Source of the DNA: Flavobacteriales bacterium
Lineage (GTDB): Bacteria > Bacteroidota > Bacteroidia > UBA10329
DNA length: 64,000 bases
Assembly: GCA_020635495.1 (NCBI GenBank)
Contig: JACJZQ010000002.1
Span: 124,001-188,000 of the forward strand
Direction of reading: 5' to 3'
The notes beneath the pieces were generated by a model. That model ran no database searches and was not told the origin of the DNA. It saw only the letters and a program-made list of their open reading frames with translations. The translations under genes and the position numbers were made by a program. Positions within the stretch are counted from its first letter, which is position 1. Each line of letters opens with the position of its first letter. Shown here piece after piece: positions 43,549-52,285 of the stretch.

Positions 43549-43556
43549 CAAAGTTA
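43549..43556 (-). promoter_or_regulatory. -7 box of paaZ, with leader motif GTCGCCTAAA
   Basis: Minus-strand TAACTTTG matches TAnnTTTG exactly. Directly downstream (43548-43539) is GTCGCCTAAA, found at the same place before paaG. Confidence 0.55.
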
Positions 43557-43574
43557 GCAGAGCGTACGAAAAAC

Positions 43575-43604
43575 AAAGGGCGAACAGATCTCTGCTCGCC
43601 CTTT
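43575..43604 (-). terminator. Intrinsic terminator after the lipoprotein gene
   Basis: AAAGGGCGA (43575-43583) and TCGCCCTTT (43596-43604) form a 9-bp stem that can extend through CAG/CTG. On the minus strand it is followed by TTTGTTTTT, separating the lipoprotein gene from the paaZ promoter. Confidence 0.8.
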
Positions 43605-43623
43605 CCATTCCTTATTTACCTTC

Positions 43624-44583
43624 TCAGTAACTGAAAACCTGACTGTTTGAGTTGTTTCCAACATTCCAGCTTACTTCAAATCCGTAAGCACAAGTACCAG
43701 TTGACGGATTTCCGTTCTGGTCTACCCCAAGTGTCAGGGTGTAATCATCTCCATCCACTTCGTGAACCAATTCACCTGAATTGAATCTCCAAAGTCCGCA
43801 GTATGTATTTGACAGCAACGGTTGGTTGTAGTAGGTGATGAAATCGCTTCCGAAGCGGTTTGTTCCCCAAGAATCGATGCCAGAAGTTCCATTAATGGTA
43901 GTATCTCCTGAAGCGGCAAAGCCAATGTGAGCGTAAGGAATACCTGGAACTGTATTGGCAGGATGATAGCTCCAGGTCACGGTTCGTGCATGGTTCCAAT
44001 CAGCAGTTGCACCGTTATCGAAGGTCACCTCCATATTCGCAGACCGAGATTCGTATGAGAAAGTCGTTTGCCCCAAGAGGAACTGCCACCAATCATGTCC
44101 ATCCAAATTCTTCAATGTTTTAACCCCGTCAAACTCAATAGACCGTCCACTGGCCAAATGAGTTACTCGGAAATCAATGAAAGTCTGTCTCAGAACAGCG
44201 CCAGCATCAGCCCACGTGTTACCATTGATCAGTTCAACCTTTATCTGACCTGCGCGGGTTCTTGAAGGACTGAAACACGGTGTTGTTCCATCAAAATTGA
44301 AGTAAAGAATACCCTGTGAAACATCGGTGCAATCGATGGTTACTCCGCACAGTGGGCTGGAGAAAATTTGATCATGATAATCGGTTTTGCCGAATCCATC
44401 AATGTCTGCCAACGCATCGTTGATGTCATTGTCTGCCTGATCCAACTCAGACTTGTACGTGTTGGAATCTGTATTGTGCTGCTCAATCTTGGAGTCCAGC
44501 AGGTTTTTTAGGATTCCGCATCCACCAAGTATCGCAACTAGTACAACTGTTGCTAATGATATTTTCAAAAAAGATGATTTCAT
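43624..44583 (-). CDS. Predicted lipoprotein of unknown function
   Basis: A 319-residue protein with a lipobox LGGC (Cys 22). A helical stretch follows (NLLDSKIEQHNTDSNTYKSE), then a beta-rich domain with several aromatic motifs (LYFNFDGTTPCF, TWSYHPANT, GLWRFNSGELVHEVDGDDY, CAYGFEVSWN). I do not recognise the family. Four cysteines in the mature part could pair. It has its own -7 box (44627-44634) and terminator, so it is probably monocistronic. Expected location: outer membrane, possibly the surface. Confidence 0.62.
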   Translation of the reverse strand: MKSSFLKISLATVVLVAILGGCGILKNLLDSKIEQHNTDSNTYKSELDQADNDINDALADIDGFGKTDYHDQIFSSPLCGVTIDCTDVSQGILYFNFDGTTPCFSPSRTRAGQIKVELINGNTWADAGAVLRQTFIDFRVTHLASGRSIEFDGVKTLKNLDGHDWWQFLLGQTTFSYESRSANMEVTFDNGATADWNHARTVTWSYHPANTVPGIPYAHIGFAASGDTTINGTSGIDSWGTNRFGSDFITYYNQPLLSNTYCGLWRFNSGELVHEVDGDDYTLTLGVDQNGNPSTGTCAYGFEVSWNVGNNSNSQVFSY

Positions 44584-44626
44584 AATGAAAGGTTTGGTTT
44601 ACAAAAACTGCAAACGAATTTGCTTG

Positions 44627-44634
44627 CAAAGGTA
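44627..44634 (-). promoter_or_regulatory. -7 box of the lipoprotein gene
   Basis: Minus-strand TACCTTTG matches TAnnTTTG. The 43-nt leader holds a GCAAA/TTTGC hairpin (44610-44623). Confidence 0.5.
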
Positions 44635-44796
44635 CGGTTGATCAACAATCAAACATTAAACCAAAGTTACGGCTGCTTATTGCCAAATGCATGATAATTA
44701 TCAAACACTGATACGAATCTTATAAAAGACCATTGTAAACCTGTAAACCAGCAATTGAACCAACCTACTATTCTTGCATAAACCAATTTGCGATAA

Positions 44797-47040
44797 ATGA
44801 AATTTTACATCACACTCCTGTTGGCACTGAGCTTCGGTGCTGTTTTAGGTCAAGATCTGTACGACATTAATAACGTGACGGTCATCGAATTGACCTTCGA
44901 AGAATCGAACTGGGATCAGATCATGGATCAGAACTACAGTAACGGGAACGAAGACCGATTACTCGCAAGTTGCATTGTCAATGGAGAGCCGTTTGACAGT
45001 GTTGGAGTGAAATACAAGGGTAACAGTACCTACTCTGCCAACAATGCTAAGAATCCGCTTAATATCAAATTGGATTACACGATAGGCAGTCAAGACTATG
45101 ATGGTTTTTACACGCTAAAACTCAGCAACGGAGATAAAGACCCAAGTTTTGTACGGGAGGTTTTGAGTTACGAAGTAACCCGCAAGTACATGTATGCCCC
45201 ACTCTGTAACTACGCCAAGGTTTACATTAATGGCAGTTATTATGGATTGTTTAGCAGCGCAGAATCCATTAACAAGAAGTTTGTTAGCGAACGATTCCTT
45301 TCCAACGAAGACAATCCACTTTTCAAGTGCAATGCCATCAGTAATCAGTACGGAGGTTCGTCTTTGGCTTATCTCGGAACGTCTCAAGCCCCGTATGAGG
45401 TTTCCTACGAAATTCAATCTGATGCAGGTTGGCCTGAGTTAATGGCCCTGACCGATGCGATTGAAAACGACCCATCGAACGTGGAAGACATCTTGGATAT
45501 TGACCGCGCCATTTGGATGGTGGCCATTGATAATGTGTTGGTGAATTTGGACAGCTACATCAGTCAGATGGTTCAGAACTACTATCTGTTCTACGATGAC
45601 AATGATAGGTTTGATTGCGTGAAGTGGGATTTCAATGAAAGCTTTGGCCGATTTGGAGGTGGACCTGGAGGACCGGGCGGTGGAACTCAGGTGAACACTT
45701 ATAGCTTGGACCCATTCTACAATTTCACAGACTCAAGCCACCCGTTGCTTCAACTCATCAACAACAATGCGCAATACAAGCGCATGTACGTGGCTCATTG
45801 CAAAACGATTTTGGAAGAGAATTTTGCAGACGGTGGCTATCTGCAGCGTGCTCAAGCTATACAAGCCGTTATGCAAGATGCCCATGAGACAGACCCAAGC
45901 GCATTCTTCACTTTCTCTCAAGCACAACAGAATCTTACCGAAACGGTAACCAGCGGTGGTGGCCCTGGTCCTGGAGGTGGTGGTACGGTTGGCATTACTG
46001 AGTTGATGGACGCTAGGTACGATTTCCTGATGAGCGAACCTGAATTTGCCGCCACAGCACCAAGTATTTCAAACCTTGGTTCCGCCCCGTCAATAGTGCT
46101 CGCAAATACATCAGTTTATCTTACAGCCTCCATTTCTGATGCCGATTACGCTTACCTCGGTTATAGAGATGATCTGGCCGATGTTTTTGCAAAAACTCAA
46201 CTATTTGACGATGGAAACCATGGTGATGGGTCCGCGGGAGATGGCGTTTATGGTGCTCAAATCAGTGTTGCAGCTTCTGACGTTCAATATTATATCTATG
46301 CTGAGAATTCGGAGGCAGGAAAATTCTCTCCAGTTCGGGCCGAACATGAATTCCACACCCTAATTGTTGGTGGAGATGTTGTGATCAATGAAGTGATGGC
46401 TAGCAACAGCAGTACCGCAGAAGACCAAGACGGGGAGTTTGACGATTGGATTGAATTGTTCAACAGAACGGGCTCTAGCATTGACCTTTCTGGATATTTC
46501 CTAACGGACGATGAGAACGATCTGAACAAATGGCAATTCCCTAGCGGAACCTCGATAGATGCAAACGGTTACTTGATAGTTTGGGCAGACAAAGACACGT
46601 TGCAGACGGGACTTCACACCAATTTCAAGCTATCTGCAGATGGTGAAACACTTATTCTCTCTGATGGAGGAACAGAATTTCAGCGGGTAACATTCGGAGT
46701 TCAAACTACTGATATGGGATATGCGAGGGTGCCAAACGGAACTGGAGCGTTCGTAATTCAAGAACCTACCTTCAATGCAAACAATGACAACGCTACCGGA
46801 ATTTCAGAATCAGAATTGGCTCCGTTGGAAATCTATCCAAATCCGACCCGCGACTTTTTCCATATCTCTATGTCTGATAACACTGGTTCGGAGTTCTTGG
46901 AAATTTATGATCTGATGGGAAATCTGGTTCACCAAGAACAACTGCAGAGAACAAGCAGAATATCAGTTTCCAATTGGTCTGCCGGCACGTACATTCTAAG
47001 AACTGACATAGGTCGGGTGGCGAAACTCATCAAACAGTAA
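44797..47040 (+). CDS. Secreted CotH kinase-like protein with lamin-tail domain and T9SS tail
   Basis: A 747-residue exported protein. After the signal peptide (ending AVLGQ), a CotH domain runs to about 420. It has VGVKYKGNSTYS, FYTLKLSNGDKDPSFVRE and the metal/catalytic WDFNESFG near 276, followed by an unusual Gly/Pro-rich loop. A linker with FDDGNHGDGSAGDGVYG resembles a Ca-binding turn. A lamin-tail domain starts near 528 (VINEVMASNSS, DDWIELFNRTG). A T9SS tail begins at IYPNPTRDFF. CotH proteins are atypical kinases or structural in spore coats; the target here is unknown. First gene of a three-gene secreted set. Confidence 0.85.
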   Translation: MKFYITLLLALSFGAVLGQDLYDINNVTVIELTFEESNWDQIMDQNYSNGNEDRLLASCIVNGEPFDSVGVKYKGNSTYSANNAKNPLNIKLDYTIGSQDYDGFYTLKLSNGDKDPSFVREVLSYEVTRKYMYAPLCNYAKVYINGSYYGLFSSAESINKKFVSERFLSNEDNPLFKCNAISNQYGGSSLAYLGTSQAPYEVSYEIQSDAGWPELMALTDAIENDPSNVEDILDIDRAIWMVAIDNVLVNLDSYISQMVQNYYLFYDDNDRFDCVKWDFNESFGRFGGGPGGPGGGTQVNTYSLDPFYNFTDSSHPLLQLINNNAQYKRMYVAHCKTILEENFADGGYLQRAQAIQAVMQDAHETDPSAFFTFSQAQQNLTETVTSGGGPGPGGGGTVGITELMDARYDFLMSEPEFAATAPSISNLGSAPSIVLANTSVYLTASISDADYAYLGYRDDLADVFAKTQLFDDGNHGDGSAGDGVYGAQISVAASDVQYYIYAENSEAGKFSPVRAEHEFHTLIVGGDVVINEVMASNSSTAEDQDGEFDDWIELFNRTGSSIDLSGYFLTDDENDLNKWQFPSGTSIDANGYLIVWADKDTLQTGLHTNFKLSADGETLILSDGGTEFQRVTFGVQTTDMGYARVPNGTGAFVIQEPTFNANNDNATGISESELAPLEIYPNPTRDFFHISMSDNTGSEFLEIYDLMGNLVHQEQLQRTSRISVSNWSAGTYILRTDIGRVAKLIKQ

Positions 47041-47104
47041 ATCTTATTAAAACAAGTTCAAAAACTGTAAATACCACACGCTCTAGCCATCCTAATTTCA
47101 TATC

Positions 47105-47587
47105 ATGAGATTCTCATTATCCATATTGATTTCATTGGTTTCGATACTTGGAGTTAAGGCTCACGAAGGACATCAGGGTTTTTACAAGCTTGAAATTGAG
47201 AATGGCACATTGATGCTTACAGCCAAACTGGAATTACCGGATCTGAGAAAGGCAGTGGATGATTCTGAGACCTGCGCTAAAGACCAAGACCTGAATTTCT
47301 GTGCTGGAATCTGGCTTATGGATCAGATCTCTGTGAGTATTGATGGCATGGTTCGCTCGTTGACCTTAGAATCATCCCTAACGGAAGAAGGACACCTGAT
47401 TCTAACCTATTCTCTTGGTGCTGAACCGTTGGATTTTCAGCAGATCGACATTCAAAATACAGCATTTATTAGCTCCTTCGAGCATTACGAAAACGTAATT
47501 GAGATTGAACTGAATAATGAACAACAGGGATACAAACTCACAGAAACACGAACCAGCATTTCGCACAGACCAAATTCAACCAAATGA
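47105..47587 (+). CDS. Small secreted protein, DUF6702-like
   Basis: A 160-residue protein with a signal peptide ending GVKA and a mature start of HEGHQG. The rest is beta-rich: FYKLEIENGTLMLTAKLELPDL, IWLMDQISVSIDG, then LILTYSLGAEPL and YENVIEIELNNEQQGY. The pattern resembles DUF6702 proteins that sit beside surface metal or matrix genes, but the match is loose. Two Cys lie near 57 and 66. The stop overlaps the YHYH gene in ATGA, so the two are coupled. Confidence 0.6.
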   Translation: MRFSLSILISLVSILGVKAHEGHQGFYKLEIENGTLMLTAKLELPDLRKAVDDSETCAKDQDLNFCAGIWLMDQISVSIDGMVRSLTLESSLTEEGHLILTYSLGAEPLDFQQIDIQNTAFISSFEHYENVIEIELNNEQQGYKLTETRTSISHRPNSTK

Positions 47588-48792
47588 ACCGCCTAATTAC
47601 CTTTCTCATCCTCTTAAGCTCACTTTCTGCAATTGCCCAATGCGACCCGAACACTGTTTGGAACAACACCACTACCAACGCTGTTTGCACCGAAGTAGAT
47701 GGGCCTGTAAGATATTGGTACAGCAACAGTATTCCGAATCACGTCACAGGAAACTTCCCAAATCCAGGAAATCCGAACACCATTTCTGCTCAGCAGAATG
47801 AATTCACCATGTGTGCCTACCCTGAGTTGGCAGGAACTTTTACCGACCTGCATATCGGTTTCGGGTCTATGGGCACATGCGTTGCCTATGAATTGGGCGT
47901 TGCGATGAACGGATTGGAATGGGACCCCATTGCCAACGAGTTTTTCGAAAACCCGAATAACGGCCAGTTGAACTATGATTGGAACAAACACGCTTTGAGT
48001 CCGAATGTGAACTTGGGAACAGACATGAATGACGCACATGTACAGCCAACCGGTAAGTACCATTACCATGGCGATCCGACCAATTTCATTGCAACTTTGG
48101 GCGTTTCGGCATCAAGTCACTCTCCCATTATCGGATACGCAGCAGATGGATTTCCCATCTATTACAAATACGTTTATGCTGACCCGAATGACGCCAACAG
48201 CGGAATCATTGAGATCAACTCTTGTTTTCAATTGAAATCTGGCAACAGACCTGGTAACGGAATTACCGCACCAGATGGTTCGTATGACGGCACTTATGTA
48301 GAAGATTACGAATACAACGACCAGATTAGCGGTTGTCAGCTAGACCAATGCAATGGTCGATATGGAGTAACTCCGGATTATCCCAACGGAACCTATTACT
48401 ACGTGCTTACCTCCTACTTTCCGGTAGTTCCGCTGTGTTTGGCCGGAACACCTGACGAGTCTTTCTCAATTGGCCCTCCATTTGCAGGTTGCGGCACATC
48501 TAATGCAGCAGATATCTGCTCGGCCCTTACGGTTGATATTCCAGCAACTGAACTCGCAGATAGGCTAATCGTTTATCCGATTCCGAACGAAGGAGACGTC
48601 TTAAACGTGCTAATGGCTGGAGATCAGGAAATACACCCTACCCAAGTTTCAATTCTTGACAACATGGGAAGAATGATCCGAACGGAAGCCTACAATCAGA
48701 AAGTTAGCCTGAGCGGATTGCCCGCTGGAGTTTATTACATCAAGTTCTCGTTCGAAAAAACAGAGATCACCAAACGTTTCGTGAAGCAGTAA
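47584..48792 (+). CDS. Secreted YHYH-domain protein with T9SS tail
   Basis: A 402-residue exported protein with a signal peptide ending AIAQ and a YHYH domain at about 30-295. Its name motif occurs in GKYHYHGDP near 155, followed by SHSPIIGYAADGFPIYY and YTW-like C-terminal strands (NGTYYYVLTSYFPVVPLC). A T9SS tail starts near 328 (IVYPIPNEGD in essence). YHYH domains may bind metal through the histidines; activity is unknown. It ends at a strong terminator. Confidence 0.83.
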   Translation: MNRLITFLILLSSLSAIAQCDPNTVWNNTTTNAVCTEVDGPVRYWYSNSIPNHVTGNFPNPGNPNTISAQQNEFTMCAYPELAGTFTDLHIGFGSMGTCVAYELGVAMNGLEWDPIANEFFENPNNGQLNYDWNKHALSPNVNLGTDMNDAHVQPTGKYHYHGDPTNFIATLGVSASSHSPIIGYAADGFPIYYKYVYADPNDANSGIIEINSCFQLKSGNRPGNGITAPDGSYDGTYVEDYEYNDQISGCQLDQCNGRYGVTPDYPNGTYYYVLTSYFPVVPLCLAGTPDESFSIGPPFAGCGTSNAADICSALTVDIPATELADRLIVYPIPNEGDVLNVLMAGDQEIHPTQVSILDNMGRMIRTEAYNQKVSLSGLPAGVYYIKFSFEKTEITKRFVKQ

Positions 48793-48815
48793 AATGGGGT
48801 CTGCTATCGCGATCG

Positions 48816-48850
48816 GCCCGCTTGTTCTTCCATGGCAAGCGGGCTTTTTT
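48816..48850 (+). terminator. Intrinsic terminator after the YHYH gene
   Basis: GCCCGCTTG (48816-48824) and CAAGCGGGC (48836-48844) form a perfect 9-bp GC-rich stem with an 11-nt loop, followed by six T. The T-run overlaps the stop codon of the convergent lipoprotein gene. Confidence 0.93.
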
Positions 48851-49400
48851 ATTCTATGTGCATCCACCCATAATCCTTACCTGTCCAGTACAGAATACCA
48901 CCTCCACAAACTTCTTTAGGCTTGAAAAAAATGGCAGGGTTTTGCAGTAAAAGTTGGTTAGCCGTATCCGGTCCAATGATATTCCCTGACAGGGAATCGA
49001 CCAATGTTGGCGCTATAAGCTCACCTTTAGGAATCAATTGCATCGAACCGATCCATCTCAGATTGACCATGCCATCTACCTCATTTCCAGCACCAAAGAC
49101 TTTGAATTTGTAAGGTTCTTTTCCGTCTAAAACTCTTACACCTATCATATTCATCTTAGGCTCGACCACTTTGGAAATCACCTCAGGAAACCCATCTCCA
49201 TTTAGATCTTCTACCAACACTTCCTCCGAATAGTTGACATACCTGACCGTATCGACAACTTCCTCATTTTCTATGATTGAAGGGCTTCTTTCAGAATCTG
49301 CTTGAGAATGTGATTCTTGCTCTTCAACCTCCGAAAGTTTAGAACCCGTATCAGCACAAGCTGCTAGTAAAATCGCTAGTGGAATTAGTAAGCATCTCAT
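48849..49400 (-). CDS. Predicted lipoprotein with FG-GAP-like calcium turn
   Basis: A 183-residue protein with a lipobox LAAC (Cys 15), an acidic Ser/Glu-rich linker and a domain opening with VEDLNGDGFPEVISKV. That motif is a single FG-GAP/EF-like calcium-binding turn. A C-terminal GGGILYWTGKDYGWMHIE follows. Function unknown. It directly follows paaY (stop of paaY at 49401), so it may ride on the paa operon mRNA, though nothing links it to phenylacetate. Confidence 0.62.
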   Translation of the reverse strand: MRCLLIPLAILLAACADTGSKLSEVEEQESHSQADSERSPSIIENEEVVDTVRYVNYSEEVLVEDLNGDGFPEVISKVVEPKMNMIGVRVLDGKEPYKFKVFGAGNEVDGMVNLRWIGSMQLIPKGELIAPTLVDSLSGNIIGPDTANQLLLQNPAIFFKPKEVCGGGILYWTGKDYGWMHIE

Positions 49401-50015
49401 CTACTTGGTCTTCCTCCAAGTCTCAAAAAGCGCCTGCTGTTGCCCGTTATAAGGGTCTGTGGATGAAATGGGATTTGAACTCAGGACTTCTTCCAACCCC
49501 AGCTCTTTTAGCGTTTCGTGGCTTTCTTTCGGAAGCGACTGATACAGCTTGGTTCCTTCAGTTTTCCATGCGATCATATCATCTGAAACATCTTTGATGA
49601 TCTTGGCAGGGTTCCCCACAACGATCTTCCTAGCGGGGATTTTCATCTCAGCCGGAACAAAACACAACGCTCCGACAATGCTGTCCTCCCCCACTTCCGC
49701 ATCATCCATCACAACGGCATTCATTCCGATAAGGCAGTTGCGCATCAGCTTAGCCCCGTGAATGATGGCTCCATGCCCAACATGCGCACTTTCATGCAAC
49801 CAAACGGTCGTTCCCGGAAACATGTGAATGGTGCAATTCTCCTGAACATTGCAACCATCTTCAATCACAATTCTTCCCCAATCACCACGGATTGCTGCTC
49901 CCGGTCCGATGTAAACATCCTTCCCGATCTGAACATTTCCAATAACACTTGCTGTCTGATGCACGAATGCTGATTCGTGAATCGATGGACGCATACCGTT
50001 GAATTCGTAAATCAT
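49401..50015 (-). CDS. paaY: Phenylacetate-pathway hexapeptide thioesterase PaaY
   Basis: A left-handed beta-helix protein of 204 residues, related to gamma-carbonic anhydrases. PaaY hydrolyses dead-end CoA thioesters in the phenylacetate pathway. It shows hexapeptide rungs (VIGNVQIGKDVYIGPGAAIRGD), metal-ligand histidines in CTIHMFPG, HVGHGAIIHGA and the usual C-terminal helix. The start MIYEFNGMRPSI at 50015 overlaps the paaJ stop by 4 nt; an earlier ATG at 50060 would overlap by 49 nt and lacks family similarity. E. coli PaaY is 196 residues. Confidence 0.88.
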   Translation of the reverse strand: MIYEFNGMRPSIHESAFVHQTASVIGNVQIGKDVYIGPGAAIRGDWGRIVIEDGCNVQENCTIHMFPGTTVWLHESAHVGHGAIIHGAKLMRNCLIGMNAVVMDDAEVGEDSIVGALCFVPAEMKIPARKIVVGNPAKIIKDVSDDMIAWKTEGTKLYQSLPKESHETLKELGLEEVLSSNPISSTDPYNGQQQALFETWRKTK

Positions 50016-51220
50016 GCGCGCTCTATTATTGTGGCATAACCTTGCCCCACACCAATGCACATGGTAACCAGCGCATAGCGTTGCTGGGTCTTTTGCAATT
50101 CAATGGCTGCGGTTTGAAGAATCCGTGCGCCACTCATTCCCAACGGATGACCGATGGCAATTGCCCCTCCATTTGGGTTAACACGCGGATCATCATCCTC
50201 CAAGCCCATCTTGCGTGTACACGCCAGAGATTGCGCGGCAAAGGCTTCATTCAATTCAATGATGTCCATATCATCCAAGGTCAAGCCAGCTCTTTTCAGG
50301 GCTTTTTCAGAGGCGTAAACCGGGCCTATACCCATAATTCTAGGTTCAACACCAGCAACTGCTGATGAAACGATCCTTGCCATCGGATCCAGATTATGAT
50401 CGATCAACCCTTGTTCTGACGCAACTAGAATAGCTGCAGCACCATCGTTCAGACCGGAACTGTTTCCTGCTGTAACAGAACCACCTTCTTTCTTGAACGC
50501 GGGACGAAGATTTCCAAGAACTTCAAGCGTTGTATCCGGACGAATAAATTCATCCTGACCAAATACGATCGGGTCTTTTTTTCGCTGAGGAATTTCCACA
50601 GCAACAATTTCTTCTGCCAGCCTTCCACTTTCCTGGGCCGCAGATGCTTTCATCTGCGAATTGTACGCAAAAAGATCTTGCGCTTCTCGCTCAATTCCAT
50701 ACTTCTCAACAAGGTTTTCGGCTGTTTGGCCCATTCCTTCGGTACCATATAATTCTTGCATTTTGGGATTGATGAACCGCCATCCGAAACTGGTATCGAA
50801 CATCTGACTATCGCGACCAAAAGGTTGACTTGCCTTAGAAATAACCCATGGTCCGCGGGTCATGTGTTCTACTCCACCAGAAATGTACAGATCGCCATTT
50901 CCGGTTTGAATGGCACGTGCTGCGTTGATGGTCGAGGCCATGCCTGATGAACACAAACGGTTCACTGTTTCACCTCCGACCGACCACGGCAGACCAGCCA
51001 AAAGTAGGGCCATACGCGCTACATTCCGATTGTCTTCCCCTGCTTGGTTGGCACAGCCAAAAATGAGATCTTCAATGGCCGAAGGGTCCACATTTGGATT
51101 CCGTTTCATCAATTCTCTAATTGGAATTGCCGCAAGATCATCTGCCCGAATGGGTGCCAAAGTTCCACCAAAACTCCCGATTGGAGTTCTGATGGCATCT
51201 ACGATAAAAGCATCTTTCAT
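50012..51220 (-). CDS. paaJ: 3-oxoadipyl-CoA/3-oxo-5,6-dehydrosuberyl-CoA thiolase
   Basis: Thiolase of the last steps of phenylacetate breakdown, releasing acetyl-CoA and finally succinyl-CoA. 402 residues (E. coli PaaJ has 401). The nucleophile Cys lies in VNRLCSSGM near 90. The NEAFAAQ and GGAIAIGHPLG His motif near 350 and the second Cys in TMCIGVGQG near 388 are intact. It lies between marC (18 nt) and paaY (4-nt overlap) in the paaG-H-I-marC-J-Y unit. Confidence 0.93.
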   Translation of the reverse strand: MKDAFIVDAIRTPIGSFGGTLAPIRADDLAAIPIRELMKRNPNVDPSAIEDLIFGCANQAGEDNRNVARMALLLAGLPWSVGGETVNRLCSSGMASTINAARAIQTGNGDLYISGGVEHMTRGPWVISKASQPFGRDSQMFDTSFGWRFINPKMQELYGTEGMGQTAENLVEKYGIEREAQDLFAYNSQMKASAAQESGRLAEEIVAVEIPQRKKDPIVFGQDEFIRPDTTLEVLGNLRPAFKKEGGSVTAGNSSGLNDGAAAILVASEQGLIDHNLDPMARIVSSAVAGVEPRIMGIGPVYASEKALKRAGLTLDDMDIIELNEAFAAQSLACTRKMGLEDDDPRVNPNGGAIAIGHPLGMSGARILQTAAIELQKTQQRYALVTMCIGVGQGYATIIERA

Positions 51221-51238
51221 GATGCCAATATTAACGAA

Positions 51239-51847
51239 TCAATACGCAAAGAATCCTTTGATGCCTGACAATATGCTTTGCACTCCGTAGGAAGCCAGAA
51301 TCAGCCCCATTATCTTACTTATTACGGTAATTCCGTAATCACCAACACGTTCTTGAACCTTAGTAGCTCCTAACAGCAAAATGCCTGTGAGTGCAACAAC
51401 AACCGCCACAAGAAGAGTTGTTAGAGCTTGTTGTTGTAAAGTGTAAATGTGATTATCGGTCATTAGAACAACCGCCATTATAGCTCCTGGCGAAGCAATG
51501 GATGGAACCGCGACCGGGAAAATTGTCACGTGTTTGTAATCGGTTATCATGTGTTTCTCCCTTTCTGGTTTACCGTCACCAAAGATCATCGTAAGAGCAA
51601 AAAGGAAGAGAATAACTCCGCCAGATATTTGGAATGCATCTAAGGAAACATTCATTCCTTCAAGCACAATTTGACCTAGAACAATGAAAACCAACAGAAT
51701 CAGGAATGCAACAATGGAGGCTTGAATCGCAATTTTGCGTTTGTGGATTTCATCAAAATGTTTGGTGGCCTCCAGATACACTGGAACAGAGCCTATTGGA
51801 TCAAGTACGGCAATCAAGAATAGAATGGTTGAAATTATTTCGCTCAT
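51239..51847 (-). CDS. MarC family integral membrane protein
   Basis: A 202-residue six-helix membrane protein of the MarC/UPF0056 family. It has LDPIGSVPVYL near 15, the QISGGVILFLFALTMIFG segment near 73 and the second inverted half with PVAVPSIASPGAIMAVVLM near 112. Despite the name, a role in multiple-antibiotic resistance is not supported; transport function is unknown. It is embedded between paaI and paaJ with 12- and 18-nt gaps, so it is co-transcribed and might move a pathway compound. Confidence 0.88.
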   Translation of the reverse strand: MSEIISTILFLIAVLDPIGSVPVYLEATKHFDEIHKRKIAIQASIVAFLILLVFIVLGQIVLEGMNVSLDAFQISGGVILFLFALTMIFGDGKPEREKHMITDYKHVTIFPVAVPSIASPGAIMAVVLMTDNHIYTLQQQALTTLLVAVVVALTGILLLGATKVQERVGDYGITVISKIMGLILASYGVQSILSGIKGFFAY

Positions 51848-51859
51848 GTTCTGGGCCGT

Positions 51860-52285
51860 TTAAACATCCCAATGTTTGGATGTCCTGTATACCGTACCCT
51901 TAAACAGCGCTACAATTTCATTGTTCTGGTTTCTGATCTCGATCTCGTAAATACCGATCTTACTAGTTAGGTTCTTTTCAATGGCTTTTGCCGTAAGCAC
52001 ATCCCCTTCGTTTACCGTCTTGGTGTGCGAAATGGATGTTTCAATACTCACACTTTGAATGCCATGACTGTTTGATGCGAAAGCCAAAGCAGAATCAGCT
52101 AAACTGTAAGTAATACCACCATGGGCGATATCAAAACCGTTGAGCATTTCCTTGCGGACTGCCATTCGAATGATTGAACTTCCGGCACCATCTTCCACAC
52201 GTTCAATTCCGAGCCATTGGCTGAATGGATCGTTGTTGTACATGCGGTCAACAACACGCGTTGGAAGTGACTTTTCCTCAGGCAT
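51860..52285 (-). CDS. paaI: Hydroxyphenylacetyl-CoA thioesterase PaaI
   Basis: Hotdog-fold thioesterase of 141 residues (E. coli PaaI 140) that frees CoA from ring-hydroxylated dead-end products. The family motif MLNGFDIAHGGITYSLADSA is at about 48-67, with the catalytic Asp in the helix, and SIETSISHTKTVNEGD follows. The ATG at 52285 shares one base with the paaH stop (TAATG), which argues against the longer reading frame opening at 52336. Part of the paaG-H-I-marC-J-Y unit. Confidence 0.92.
   Translation of the reverse strand: MPEEKSLPTRVVDRMYNNDPFSQWLGIERVEDGAGSSIIRMAVRKEMLNGFDIAHGGITYSLADSALAFASNSHGIQSVSIETSISHTKTVNEGDVLTAKAIEKNLTSKIGIYEIEIRNQNNEIVALFKGTVYRTSKHWDV

Noticed and set aside
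51239..51847. MarC as an antibiotic-resistance determinant
   Set aside because: The family name is historical; the family has no proven resistance role and the context is catabolic.
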